Of a stretch of DNA of 64,000 nucleotides, positions 43,393 through 52,020 are shown one piece after another; within the stretch, counting starts at the first letter, position 1; every line of letters starts with the position of its first letter. The notes below the pieces were generated by a model. That model did no database searches. It was not told the DNA's origin and worked only from the letters and a program-made list of their open reading frames with translations. Source of the DNA: Chloroflexota bacterium (lineage in GTDB: Bacteria; Chloroflexota; JAJPGV01); the NCBI GenBank assembly GCA_021325635.1, contig JAJPGV010000036.1:1-64000 (forward strand), read 5' to 3'. The position numbers were made by a program, and so were the translations under genes.

Positions 43393-44648
43393 GCTCCGTC
43401 CGGCTGGCCGCCTTCCGCCACCGCCCCTACCGCCTGTTCTGGCTGAGCCAGGTCGCCACCAACGTCGGCAGCTGGATGATGGCTGTGGCCACGGGCTGGC
43501 TCGTGCTGCAGATTACGAATTCGCCGGCCTTCCTGGGCTACAACGCCGCTATCCAGGCTGCGCCGATCCTGTTCTTCTCCCTCATCGGCGGCGTGGTGGC
43601 CGACCGCTTCGACCGCCTGAAGCTATCGCGCTGGGCGCAGGTGGTGCAGATCGTACCTGACGCGATCCTGGCCTGGCTGGTGACGAGCGGGAACATCCGG
43701 GTCGAGCACGTGTTCGCCTACTCCTTCCTGACAGCCACCATCAACGGCCTCAGCACGCCCGCCCGCCAGGCGCTCACTCCCAGCCTGGTGCCACGCGACT
43801 CGCTCCTTTCGGCCGTGGCCCTGAACTCCATCCTATGGCAGGGATCGGCCGTCCTGGGCCCGGCGCTGGCCGGCCTGATCCTCGGCTCATGGGGCCTATC
43901 CGGCAGCTTCAACCTCAACGTCGTCAGCGACCTCGTCAGCCTGGCTCTGCTGGCCTTCGTGCGCGCCGCGCCACATCGCATCGAGATCCGCTCCGGAGCC
44001 GGCTGGCGCGGCATCCGAGACGGCGCCGTCTATGCCTGGCATCATCCCTACGTTCGCCCCATGCTGGTCGGCGTCGGCCTCGTCACCCTGCTCGGCCGGC
44101 CCTACGCCCAGATCATGCCGGTCTTCGCTCGCGACGTCTTCCACGTGGGAGCCGAAGGTCTGGGCGTGATGATGACTGTCCCCGCCGCCGGCACGATCGT
44201 CGTCGGCGTGCTGATGGCCCTGCTGCCCAAGATCCCGCTGGTGCGCTTCTTCTTCGCCACATGGGCCAGCTATGGGTTGGCGTTGCTCGTCTTTTCGTTC
44301 ACCCGCAACTTTCCGCTCGCGCTGGTCATGCTGTTCATCGTCGGCGCCTCGACGACGGCCACGGCCGCCGCGACGAATACGCTGCTGCAGCAGATCGCCG
44401 AAGAGCGAATGCGCGGCCGGGTGATGAGCCTGTACATGGCCAGCACGTGGGGCACCTGGCGCGTCGGATCGCTGCCGCTCGGCCTGTTGGCCACGGCCTG
44501 GGGCGCGCCGCTATCGATGGCCCTCTTTGCCGCCATCCTGCTGGCGGCGCTGCTGCCCAACGTCCGCAACCGCGCCCTGCTGGCCCTCGACGGCCCGCAG
44601 CCGGCGCCGCCGGCCCTCGTCGCTACCGAACGCCGCGTCACCGTGTAA
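43389..44648 (+). CDS. MFS transporter (EntS-like)
   Basis: A 419-residue, 12-helix major facilitator. The N-terminus RLAAFRHRPYRLFWLSQVATNVGSWM and the loop VVADRFDRLKL are typical of the EntS/DUF894 exporter group. Substrates of this group range from siderophores to drugs. The start codon overlaps the aminotransferase stop (ATGA), marking it as the last tightly coupled member of the operon. Confidence 0.88.
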   Translation: MSSVRLAAFRHRPYRLFWLSQVATNVGSWMMAVATGWLVLQITNSPAFLGYNAAIQAAPILFFSLIGGVVADRFDRLKLSRWAQVVQIVPDAILAWLVTSGNIRVEHVFAYSFLTATINGLSTPARQALTPSLVPRDSLLSAVALNSILWQGSAVLGPALAGLILGSWGLSGSFNLNVVSDLVSLALLAFVRAAPHRIEIRSGAGWRGIRDGAVYAWHHPYVRPMLVGVGLVTLLGRPYAQIMPVFARDVFHVGAEGLGVMMTVPAAGTIVVGVLMALLPKIPLVRFFFATWASYGLALLVFSFTRNFPLALVMLFIVGASTTATAAATNTLLQQIAEERMRGRVMSLYMASTWGTWRVGSLPLGLLATAWGAPLSMALFAAILLAALLPNVRNRALLALDGPQPAPPALVATERRVTV

Positions 44649-44679
44649 TAGCGGCCCTTCCGGGGGCCTGGAAGGCTGC

Positions 44680-45369
44680 ATGCCACGTTGGCGGTACCAT
44701 CGAAGCAAGCTGGAATTGTCCCATCTCAAGGTTGGCCTCGTCTCGGTGAACGTGGGCCAGCCGTCGATCGTCGGCGCCTACCGCGGGCGTCCTCTGAGGA
44801 GCGGCATTCACAAGCGCCCGGTGGCGGTGGAATCGCTGCAGCTCTCGACCACGAACCTGGAGGGCGACCGGCAGGCCGACCTGAACGTACATGGCGGTCC
44901 CGACAAGGCGGTCTACGCCTACCCTTCCGAGCACATCGCTTCCTGGGCAGCCGAGCTCGGCCAGGAGCTGGGGCCGGCCGCCTTCGGCGAGAACCTCACC
45001 GTGTCGGGCTGGTTGGAGGACCAGGTGCGCATCGGCGACGTGTGGTCCTGGGGCGAGGCGCTGCTCCAGGTCACGCAGCCCCGCGAGCCGTGTTACAAGC
45101 TGGCGACGTTCCGGTCCCGCCCGGACCTGCCCAAGAAGCTCGTCGCCAACGGCCGGACCGGCTGGTATCTGCGCGTGCTTCGCCCCGGCGCCGTGCCGGT
45201 TTCCGGTCCGATCGAAGTCGTCGAACGGCACGATGCCGCCCTCACCGTGCTGCGCCTGCACCGCGCCCACATCCTGGGAGAGGCGACCTCCGAGGAGCTG
45301 GCAGCCATGGCCGGCCTGCCCGAGCTGTCGGCCGCCTGGCGGGCCGCTATCGCCGAGAAGCTAGGCTGA
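44680..45369 (+). CDS. MOSC-domain protein (YiiM-like)
   Basis: A 229-residue MOSC protein. It shows SVNVGQPSIVGAYRG, LEGDRQADLNVHGGPDKAVYAYP and the conserved cysteine in TQPREPCYKLATF, the presumed molybdenum-cofactor sulfur ligand. YiiM homologues reduce hydroxylated N-compounds with partner redox proteins. GGAAGG precedes ATG 44680; a start nearer SHLKVGLVS is possible. It follows the MFS gene by 31 nt. Confidence 0.85.
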   Translation: MPRWRYHRSKLELSHLKVGLVSVNVGQPSIVGAYRGRPLRSGIHKRPVAVESLQLSTTNLEGDRQADLNVHGGPDKAVYAYPSEHIASWAAELGQELGPAAFGENLTVSGWLEDQVRIGDVWSWGEALLQVTQPREPCYKLATFRSRPDLPKKLVANGRTGWYLRVLRPGAVPVSGPIEVVERHDAALTVLRLHRAHILGEATSEELAAMAGLPELSAAWRAAIAEKLG

Positions 45370-45394
45370 GCGGCGCCGGACGATGGCGGGCGTT

Positions 45395-46309
45395 CTAGCC
45401 CTGACGGGCGCGAACGCGAGACCAGGCTTGGGCCAGCGGGCCTGGCTCCAGGATCTTGTGGAAGTCGTAGTCGGGCGGCAGCAGGCCGAACTCCTGCTCG
45501 AAGTGGACGGCGTTGGCGAAGGCTTCATCCTCGAACTCCTGGGTTGGGCTGAAGGTCTCGACCTCCGCCTCCAGCTCGTGGATCCAATCCTCGCGTGAGC
45601 CGCCCGGGATCTGCGAGCTGAAGAAGGGAGCGATCTCGTCGACCCGTGAAGGGTCCATCAGCACCTGCTGGCCGCGAACGCAGCCCTCGAGGGCCGCGAC
45701 GATCAGCTCGGGCTGAGTGTCCAGGATGTCCTGCGTGGTGCTGAGCGTATGGAAGGCATAGGTTGGGTAGCGGGTGCTGAGCGTGTCGTAAACCTTGAAG
45801 CCGGCGGCTTCCGAAGCGACAAGGTTGACGTTCATCATGATGGCCGCCTGGCACTCGCCTTTGCGGATGAGCTCCATGCGCAGCGAGCCTGTGCCACCGT
45901 CGATGTAGTGCACCTCGTTGGGATCCACTCCCAACAGCTGCAGAGACATGCGCGCAAGACGCTCCACCATGGCGCCGAAGATACCGACCGCCACGGTCTT
46001 ACCCTTGAGCTCCTTGGGATCCCTGATGGCCGGATCGACCGCCAGGCCGGCGTGCAGCTTCCGCACCGGCATAGCTAGGATGCGCACCGGATGCCCCTCT
46101 GCATGGGCGATCATGGCTTTGCGGGCCATGCCCGACAGGATGTCGACCTCGCCGCGCAGCAGCGCTTCCATAGCCGTCCGCTCACCGGGGATGGCTCGGA
46201 TGTCCGCCTCGTCTATGCCAGCCTCGCGCAGGAAGCCGAGGTTATAGGCCACCGTCGCTTCGGCGCGGCCGCTCCAGGGCGGCGCGTCGGACACCCAGCG
46301 CAGCTTCAT
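45395..46309 (-). CDS. NMT1/TauA-type ABC substrate-binding protein without signal peptide
   Basis: A 304-residue binding-protein fold of the NMT1/THI5/TauA group (GIDEADIRAIPGERTAMEALLRGEVDI, then LKGKTVAVGIFGAMVERLA). Family members bind sulfonates, nitrate, pyrimidines or aromatic acids. Unlike the paralogue at 49449, it has no hydrophobic leader or lipobox after ATG 46309, whose ribosome site GGAGGG is well placed. It might act in the cytoplasm as a sensor or enzyme, or depend on another export route. It follows the VOC gene by 25 nt. Confidence 0.8.
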   Translation of the reverse strand: MKLRWVSDAPPWSGRAEATVAYNLGFLREAGIDEADIRAIPGERTAMEALLRGEVDILSGMARKAMIAHAEGHPVRILAMPVRKLHAGLAVDPAIRDPKELKGKTVAVGIFGAMVERLARMSLQLLGVDPNEVHYIDGGTGSLRMELIRKGECQAAIMMNVNLVASEAAGFKVYDTLSTRYPTYAFHTLSTTQDILDTQPELIVAALEGCVRGQQVLMDPSRVDEIAPFFSSQIPGGSREDWIHELEAEVETFSPTQEFEDEAFANAVHFEQEFGLLPPDYDFHKILEPGPLAQAWSRVRARQG

Positions 46310-46334
46310 GCGCGTCCCTCCCGGCCGGCCAGCG

Positions 46335-46880
46335 TCACATCTGCACCCGGGTGGCCTGCAGCGTCTTGGGGTCGAAGTCGTACTGCAGCTGGCGCCAATC
46401 GGGGTCGCCCAGCTTGATGCCGTCCTTGGGATAGCCGCGGGAGATGATGTACTCCAGATGGTTGCCGTCGGGGTCGCTGAAGTAGACACCGACCCCAGGG
46501 CCGGCGAAGGTGGACCAGCCGTACGGGATGTTGTGCTTGTCCAGCTTGGAACAGGCCTCTTCGAGGGATTTGACCTCGAAGGCATAGTGCGGGTGCTGGA
46601 AGAGCGAGCGGCGGTCGGGCCACCAGCCCGTGGGCTCTTCAAAGCAGTCGAACACCACGGTCCCGATCTGAAACTGCGAGAAGCGGCGGCCCATGCCATC
46701 GCGCGCCGCGATCTGCTTGGTGCGCTCCTCGGGCGTGCCGGACGGGTCGGGCTCGTCGGGATTCCAGGCGCGCCGAATCACGTCGGCGCCGATGACGTGC
46801 TCGTAGAAAGCCTCGGCTACGCGGATGTCACGTACCGTGACCGTGTAGTGCGCCAGGTAGAGAACATTAGGATCTGCCAC
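46335..46880 (-). CDS. VOC-family (glyoxalase/extradiol-type) protein
   Basis: A 181-residue vicinal-oxygen-chelate protein. The first module has LAHYTVTVRDIRVAEAFYEHVIG and the second HPHYAFEVKSLEEACSKLDKHN and YFSDPDGNHLEYI, with His and Glu ligands for one metal. The family includes isomerases, lyases and small extradiol dioxygenases; the sequence does not decide. GTG 46880 is preceded by GGGAGG. It is first in a two-gene operon with the binding protein. Confidence 0.8.
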   Translation of the reverse strand: MADPNVLYLAHYTVTVRDIRVAEAFYEHVIGADVIRRAWNPDEPDPSGTPEERTKQIAARDGMGRRFSQFQIGTVVFDCFEEPTGWWPDRRSLFQHPHYAFEVKSLEEACSKLDKHNIPYGWSTFAGPGVGVYFSDPDGNHLEYIISRGYPKDGIKLGDPDWRQLQYDFDPKTLQATRVQM

Positions 46881-47175
46881 GTTGACCTCCCTGAAAGCGT
46901 CTTTGGTTGAATGCGATCACATTGTCCATTGCATGGTGTCGTTCTGGCCACCCGGCTGTCATGTCGCGGCAGGTTCGACGATCAGCATGACAGCGATGCG
47001 CCATGCCGGGGCCGGCTCGAGGGTCGGCACGACAGCCCGGCCCCTCAAGTTGTCCGACATAGTTGTTGGGCAAGTCTATCTGATATTCTAGGTCGCGCTC
47101 GCGGGACCAAGGAGGCAACCCGCGACCGGACGGCTGGGTGCGAACGGCCGAATTTCGGCGCTGAGTTGGAGAGAG

Positions 47176-47583
47176 ATGCCGCTTACCTATGACATGGCCC
47201 GCAATATGATCGACGCGGCCGTCGCCGAGGCTCGAAGTCGAGGCCTCGGCATGACAATTTCAGTCGTGGACAGCTCGGGCACGCTCGTAGCAATGGCCCG
47301 GCTCGACGGCGCCAACGTGGTCGGCCCCGAAGTGTCACGGGGCAAGGCCTTCGGATCGGCGGCGTTCCGCGTCCCCAGCGGCGAGCTGGCCGAGCGCGCG
47401 GAGAAGATCCCGGCCTTCTACACCAGCCTGACCACCCTGCTGGGCGGACGCTTCGTGGCGGCGCAGGGAGCGCTGCCGGTATTCGTGGACGGCCAGTGTG
47501 TGGGAGCGATCGGCGCCAGCGGCAGCAAGCCGGACGTCGATGAGGAGATTGCCCGAGCGGGCCTGGCCGGGCTGGGCGCGTAA
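47176..47583 (+). CDS. GlcG/HbpS-family protein
   Basis: A 135-residue heme-binding-like GlcG protein: ARNMIDAAVAEARSRGLGMTISVVDSSGTLVAMARLDGA and the C-terminal VGAIGASGSKPDVDEEIARAGL. Members bind heme or are fused and adjacent to catabolic enzymes, often of glycolate or aromatic routes. The promoter should lie in the 295-bp gap upstream, which holds an AT-richer stretch near 47075. It precedes the class II aldolase gene by 63 nt. Confidence 0.85.
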   Translation: MPLTYDMARNMIDAAVAEARSRGLGMTISVVDSSGTLVAMARLDGANVVGPEVSRGKAFGSAAFRVPSGELAERAEKIPAFYTSLTTLLGGRFVAAQGALPVFVDGQCVGAIGASGSKPDVDEEIARAGLAGLGA

Positions 47584-47646
47584 CCGGTCCGACATTCGAG
47601 ATCATTTGCCGCGATCGGCGGCACACACCACTGAGGAGGAACACCG

Positions 47647-48369
47647 ATGCCCAACTATGAGGAGCTCTGCGAGCAGGTCCGTTTCGGCACGAAGCTGCTG
47701 TTCCAGGAGCTGAACGATCCCTGGGGTCACATCGCGGTGCGGCTGCCGGAAGATGACCCCCGCAAGGGCTTCATCCTGAAGCACGTGCGGGTGGGGCCCC
47801 CACCCAATGACCCCGAGGCGGTGATGCTGTTCGACGAGGACGGCAACATCATGGAAGGCGGCCAGCGCGCCATCCCCTGGGAGCTGCCGCTGTACGTCCA
47901 GATTTTCAAGGCGCGCAAGGACGTCCAGAGCTGCATCCACACTCATCCGCAGGTGGCCACGGCGCTGACCATGGCCGGGAAGACGGTGTTTGCCATCACT
48001 CACCAGTCCGCCCCCTTCGAGCACGGACTGCCGGTGTTCGGTGGCGAGATGATCAACACTACCGACATCGGAGCGGAGCTGGCCAAAACGCTGGACAAGT
48101 GGCCCGCCGCGCTCATGAAGGGCCACGGCGCGGTCGCCGTGGGCACCAGCGTGGGCCAGGCCGTGCAGAACACCCTGTACGTGGAGCAGGCGGCCCGCCA
48201 GCAGGTGTGGGCGGCGACAGTGGGCACGCCGCAAGTGCTCGAGGATCCGCTGATCGAGTTCCATCGCAAGCAGCCGCCCGGCGACGGTGGCCTGGCGCTG
48301 TGGTACACGAAGATGCACGTGCACAAGACGGGCGAGGTCCACGGCGGGCATGGTCATGGGGTGTTGTGA
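47647..48369 (+). CDS. class II aldolase/adducin-family protein
   Basis: A 240-residue zinc enzyme of the AraD/FucA type. Zinc ligands are visible in CIHTHPQVATALTMA and the late His in LMKGHGAVAVG. Members act as aldolases, epimerases or decarboxylases; the Asn/Gly residues of the phosphate pocket are not conserved, so a phosphorylated substrate is doubtful. GAGGAG precedes ATG 47647. The C-terminus ends in a His/Gly-rich tail. A heptamer array starts 5 nt after its stop. Confidence 0.85.
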   Translation: MPNYEELCEQVRFGTKLLFQELNDPWGHIAVRLPEDDPRKGFILKHVRVGPPPNDPEAVMLFDEDGNIMEGGQRAIPWELPLYVQIFKARKDVQSCIHTHPQVATALTMAGKTVFAITHQSAPFEHGLPVFGGEMINTTDIGAELAKTLDKWPAALMKGHGAVAVGTSVGQAVQNTLYVEQAARQQVWAATVGTPQVLEDPLIEFHRKQPPGDGGLALWYTKMHVHKTGEVHGGHGHGVL

Positions 48370-48373
48370 ATGG

Positions 48374-48485
48374 GAGGGTTGAGGGTCGAGGGTTCAGGGT
48401 CGAGGGTCGAGGATTTAGGGTCGTCCCAGCCCCCTCGGCACTTGGCACTCGGCACTCGGCACTCTAGCCAGCTCGGCACTCTAGC
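48374..48485. repeat. two adjacent heptamer arrays (GGGTCGA and CTCGGCA)
   Basis: Units GGGTTGA, GGGTCGA and GGGTTCA run from 48374 to about 48423. A second array of CTCGGCA, CTTGGCA and CTCTAG units runs from 48434 to 48485. They fill the gap between the convergent aldolase and permease genes, and the permease stop codon lies inside the second array. Confidence 0.93.
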
Positions 48486-49320
48486 GGGGGCGCCAGACCT
48501 GGAAGCGGTTCTCGACCTTCTCCATGAGGGCCATGAGGACCATGCCGGCGAAGCCGAAGACGAGCAGGGCGAAGAACATCTTGTCGGTGTGGAATTGCGC
48601 GGCGTTCTGGGCCATGTAGAACCCCAGGCCTGCGGTGGCGGCGTAGAGCTCCCCCACCACCACGCCTACCAGGCCATGGCCCACGCCCAGGCGCAGGCCG
48701 GCCACGATCATCGGCACCGATCCTGGTAGAGCCACGGTGCGAAAGATCTGGCGGTCGTTGGCGCCGAACGAGCGCGCGCACTTGACCAGGTTGGCGTCCA
48801 GGCTCTGCATCCCGGCAATCGTGTTGAAGATGATCGGAAAGACGGCGCTGATGAAGACGATGATCTCCTTGGACACGATGCCGATGCCCACCAGCACGAC
48901 GATGACCGGAAGGAAAGCCACGCGCGGCACAGCGGAGAAGAAAGAGATGAACGGCTGGGCGGCGGACTTGGCGCGACGGTACCAGCCGAACAGCACGCCT
49001 AGCGGAATGCCTACCACCGCGGCGGCCACGTAGCCGAACACGAGCTCGATGCCGCTCACTCCCAGGTGATGCCAGATGGTATCGCTGGCCAGCTCGTTGC
49101 GCGCAGCCGCGAAGACCTTGGAGGGCGGGCTCATGAACAGCGCCGAGACGTGCGCAACGTCGATGACGACTTCCCAGATGACCACGAATGCGGCCACCGC
49201 CAGCAGGCCGAGAACAGCGTCTTCGTGTTCCGCCAGGAATCGTTTGAGCGGCTGGAGTCGCTGTGCCTTTCCTTCGAGCGCGAACGCCTCTGCGCTGATG
49301 TACCTATCGATGTTGGCCAC
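48481..49320 (-). CDS. ABC transporter permease, NitT/TauT (SsuC) type
   Basis: A 279-residue permease with six to seven helices and the EAA-type coupling loop (CARSFGANDRQIFRTVALPGSVPMIVAG). It has an N-terminal cytoplasmic segment and VVVGELYAATAGLGFYMAQNA, the family signature near the C-terminus. It is divergent from the binding-protein gene at 49449, with which it probably works. No ATPase gene of the SsuB/TauB type is found in the window. Confidence 0.88.
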   Translation of the reverse strand: MANIDRYISAEAFALEGKAQRLQPLKRFLAEHEDAVLGLLAVAAFVVIWEVVIDVAHVSALFMSPPSKVFAAARNELASDTIWHHLGVSGIELVFGYVAAAVVGIPLGVLFGWYRRAKSAAQPFISFFSAVPRVAFLPVIVVLVGIGIVSKEIIVFISAVFPIIFNTIAGMQSLDANLVKCARSFGANDRQIFRTVALPGSVPMIVAGLRLGVGHGLVGVVVGELYAATAGLGFYMAQNAAQFHTDKMFFALLVFGFAGMVLMALMEKVENRFQVWRPR

Positions 49321-49346
49321 GGACTCCCCTGCTGCCCGGCAGAATT

Positions 49347-49352
49347 GTTATA
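49347..49352 (-). promoter_or_regulatory. candidate -10 element (TATAAC) of the permease gene
   Basis: On the minus strand TGTATAACAA gives a TATAAC hexamer preceded by TG, 27 nt before the permease start. The surrounding TTGTTATACAA is nearly palindromic and may also be an operator. The -35 region is poor. Confidence 0.35.
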
Positions 49353-49448
49353 CAATCCAGCCCGAAGTGCCTTAGTATACCAGCGGCACCGGCCCCTGGA
49401 AGCTACTCAGCAGAGTCACCATCGGCATCGCGGGCGGGAGAAAACAAC

Positions 49449-50567
49449 ATGAGTACCAGTAAGACGGCAAGTCTGTTTCGCTTCGTTCCGGCCCTGGCGG
49501 GCCTAGCGTTGATCGCCGCGGGCTGCGGGCAGGCTGCGCCTGCTGCATCTCCCTCCGCCGGCGCAGCCAAGCCCGCCGCGGAAACGAGCGCCGCGCCATC
49601 GGCCGCCGCCTCGGCCAAGCCGGCGACCTCGGCTTCGGCGGCAGCCAAGCCGTCGGGCGGAGCGGCCCAGGTCGTCACGGTGAAAATGGGCCAAACCGGC
49701 AACTCGCCGGCCAGCTGGCCGCTGTTCGTTGGCCAGGCCAAAGGCTTCCTGGAGAAGCAGGGCCTGAAGGTCGAGAACGTGGTCATTGGCTCGTCGGTCA
49801 CGCAGACGCAGGCGCTGATCAACGGCGACGTGAGCTTCAACACCTACTCGGTCGACTCGATGGCCAAGCCGATCCTGCAGGGAGCGACGATCAAGCTCAT
49901 CGGCTCGGCGCAGGAGGTGCCGAACTTCCAGATGATCGTCAGCCCGAGCATCAACAGCTGGGCAGACCTCAAGGGCAAGACGGTCGCCGCGGGCTCGGCT
50001 GGCGGCTACTTCGACATCGTCATGCGGGGCATGATGGAAGCCAACGGCCTGAAGGCCAACGACTACCAGGTGATCAGCATCGGGGACTCGTCACAGCGCT
50101 TGCCGGCCATTCAAACCAACAAGGTCGCCGGAGCCATCATGGGCGGGCCGGACGATTCGCGGGCGTTGGCGGCCGGCTTGAAGTCGCTTGGTTATGTCAA
50201 CCAGTACCTGAAGGACATCCAGTACAACGGCTACGGCGTGGAGGACAAGTGGGCCAAGTCGCACGAAGCGCTCGTAGTGGGCTTCCTCAAGGCCATGAAG
50301 CAGTCGACCGACTGGCTGTACGACCCGGCCAACAAGGCTGAGGCGGAGTCGGTCTACAACGCGGTCAGCCCTCTCGAACCTAAGTACCTGGATGCGATCT
50401 ACGACCAGCTCATCACGCAGAAGATGCTGTCACGCGACCTGAAGCCGAACAACAAGGGCATAGAGAACCTGCTGAACCTGGCGGTGAACCAGAAGAACCT
50501 GGACAAGGTGCCCCCACTGGACAGCTGGATCGACCTGAGCTACCTGAACAAGGCCCTGGCCGGCTAG
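49449..50567 (+). CDS. NMT1/TauA-type ABC substrate-binding lipoprotein
   Basis: A 372-residue lipoprotein. The leader ends LIAAGC (Cys26) and is followed by an Ala/Ser/Pro/Lys-rich linker of about 50 residues. The binding domain has VKMGQTGNSPASWPLFVGQA, GLKVENVVIGSSVTQTQAL and DLKGKTVAAGSAGGYFDIV. This group binds sulfonates, nitrate or aromatic carboxylates. It is divergent from an SsuC-type permease gene across 128 bp and likely forms one transporter with it. Confidence 0.88.
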   Translation: MSTSKTASLFRFVPALAGLALIAAGCGQAAPAASPSAGAAKPAAETSAAPSAAASAKPATSASAAAKPSGGAAQVVTVKMGQTGNSPASWPLFVGQAKGFLEKQGLKVENVVIGSSVTQTQALINGDVSFNTYSVDSMAKPILQGATIKLIGSAQEVPNFQMIVSPSINSWADLKGKTVAAGSAGGYFDIVMRGMMEANGLKANDYQVISIGDSSQRLPAIQTNKVAGAIMGGPDDSRALAAGLKSLGYVNQYLKDIQYNGYGVEDKWAKSHEALVVGFLKAMKQSTDWLYDPANKAEAESVYNAVSPLEPKYLDAIYDQLITQKMLSRDLKPNNKGIENLLNLAVNQKNLDKVPPLDSWIDLSYLNKALAG

Positions 50568-50580
50568 CTCCAGTCTCGCC

Positions 50581-50694
50581 TCAGTTGCGGGAAGACCGCC
50601 CACCGCGACCGCGCCGAGTCCAGCCGTTGACCACCCAGTGAAACGATATTCGCCGCCACAGCTCTTGATGAGCACGAGCCATCAGCTCAGCCAT
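50581..50694 (-). CDS. possible 37-residue ORF
   Basis: A short frame starts at ATG 50694 with AAGG 6 nt upstream and encodes a basic, Trp-containing peptide (HQELWRRISFHWVVNGW, then RRGRGGR). It lies just downstream of the toxin-like gene on the same strand. I recognise no family, and it could be chance. Confidence 0.2.
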   Translation of the reverse strand: MAELMARAHQELWRRISFHWVVNGWTRRGRGGRSSRN

Positions 50695-50753
50695 ACGCCC
50701 TTGCAAAGTCACACACCGTCAGGTCGGGCGCGGACGCCTGAACTTCCGGGATC

Positions 50754-51134
50754 TCAGCAGCAGGGCCGCTGCAGCGCACCACCACGGACTGCTCGGACCA
50801 TCTCCCGAATCTGAGTCTCGTCAAGGCCGAGCAGCCGCACAAGGGAAACGTACACATCGTCGAACCCGAGTTCAGCTCCAAGGCGCTGCGGCACACGTCT
50901 GGCCGGCGGACGAAAGCTTTTGACCTCCACTGGCAGGTAGTGTTCGCCGAAGGTCAGCAGATACGGCGTTTTCTCCGCGCCGCGGACCTGGTAAAGGATG
51001 CGCCAGCTCCTGCGCCGTCTCGTGAGCCGATACTCGCAATAGCCTCGGGTGCCGCTCCCACGTAAGGCCTTGCCAGAGCACGGCTCATCCTCGATTGCCG
51101 CAATCGCGTCGGCCAGCGCAGTGACCACGTCCAA
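50754..51134 (-). CDS. RelE/ParE/HigB-like toxin, start unclear
   Basis: The frame encodes a small basic protein with LTRRRRSWRILYQVRGAEKTPYLLTFGEHYLP, the strand pattern of RelE/ParE-type toxins. A C-terminal extension of about 50 residues ends GALQRPCC. Conserved-looking residues continue upstream in frame (RWSPRFREDWNALKDRA) to the CTAG that ends the antitoxin gene at 51218. In that stretch there is no ATG, GTG, TTG or CTG. TTG 51134 is the first usual start but would delete the first strand and helix. The gene may use a rare start, need frameshifting, or be decaying. Confidence 0.5.
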   Translation of the reverse strand: MDVVTALADAIAAIEDEPCSGKALRGSGTRGYCEYRLTRRRRSWRILYQVRGAEKTPYLLTFGEHYLPVEVKSFRPPARRVPQRLGAELGFDDVYVSLVRLLGLDETQIREMVRAVRGGALQRPCC

Positions 51135-51217
51135 CGCCCGTCGTGACGTCCTGGCCCGGTCTTTGAGTGCGTTCCAATCCTCGCGAAAACGAGGGCTCCA
51201 GCGAGCTTGAGGCGTTG

Positions 51218-51700
51218 CTAGCCGACCGCTCGAGATCGGCGGGTGGCCCGCCGTAGGCGCGCCGCCTGAATCAGCTCGTCCTCGACTGCCTCCAGCTCCC
51301 CCCGGTCGGACGCGTCGAGCGCCTGCTCCAGCGCGGCGGCATCCCGCGGATGCGTCGCGGCGTACAGCTCTTCCACCACATCCTGAAGCTGGCTGGCGCG
51401 CTCGGCGGGCGTGCCGGCCAGCCGTCTCGACGACAGCAGCCGGCGGGCTTCATACACGCTGGCGGTATCGAGCAAGCGCTTGGTTCGGCTGCTGCCTTCG
51501 TCTTCCGCCAGCAGATGGGCCCGCAGCCACTGGTGCACCGTGGGTCGGGTGACACCAAGGACACGCGCGGCTTCATCTGTCGTCAGCGGCTGATGCAGCC
51601 GGTCTTCAATCAGCAGGCGGAGCTCCTGGCGCTCATCCGGGGAATGGGTTTCCGGATGTTCAAATACGTCCAGCAGACGTCGGGAAAGCTCCGTTGCCAT
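51218..51700 (-). CDS. HTH antitoxin-like protein
   Basis: The 160-residue protein has an excisionase/MerR-like helix-turn-helix at about residues 35-65 (LTTDEAARVLGVTRPTVHQWL) and an acidic helical C-terminal half. Such two-part proteins are typical antitoxins that bind DNA with one half and the toxin with the other. ATG 51700 follows GGAGGC; a frame start at ATG 51727 would read through the operator palindrome. The toxin-like frame begins at its stop codon. Confidence 0.65.
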   Translation of the reverse strand: MATELSRRLLDVFEHPETHSPDERQELRLLIEDRLHQPLTTDEAARVLGVTRPTVHQWLRAHLLAEDEGSSRTKRLLDTASVYEARRLLSSRRLAGTPAERASQLQDVVEELYAATHPRDAAALEQALDASDRGELEAVEDELIQAARLRRATRRSRAVG

Positions 51701-51717
51701 GCCTCCAACGTAGCACC

Positions 51718-51737
51718 ACTTTACCATTTCGTAAAGT
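51718..51737. promoter_or_regulatory. operator palindrome before the antitoxin gene
   Basis: ACTTTAC at 51718-51724 and GTAAAGT at 51731-51737 form perfect 7-bp arms around a 6-nt spacer. The site lies 18 nt upstream of the antitoxin ATG and is AT-rich in a GC-rich region. Autorepression by the HTH protein is the natural reading. Confidence 0.6.
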
Positions 51738-52020
51738 CGTGTCCGGCGCGGGAGCGATCGGCATGGCGGCGCCGAGCGGCTGCTCCCACTCGCATCGTCG
51801 TTCGACGCTCCAAGACCCAACAGGACTTGCCAAGGGGCGATCAGCGGCTCCAAGTGCCAGTGGCTGAGTTTGAGTTGCTGCAAAAGGAGCCGGATACAGT
51901 GTCTCGCGAGAGACGACCCCGTCCATTCTGATCCACGCCACGACGCAGCACTGACCATCACGGGCAGCGAGACCCCGCGTGGTCCGAGCAGGCGGCGTCC
52001 GGCCCTTCTTTTAGCCCCGC
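51738..52020. other. intergenic region with no recognised gene
   Basis: I see no coding region, RNA gene or clear terminator between the antitoxin operator and the 3' end of the DNA ligase gene. Confidence 0.4.
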
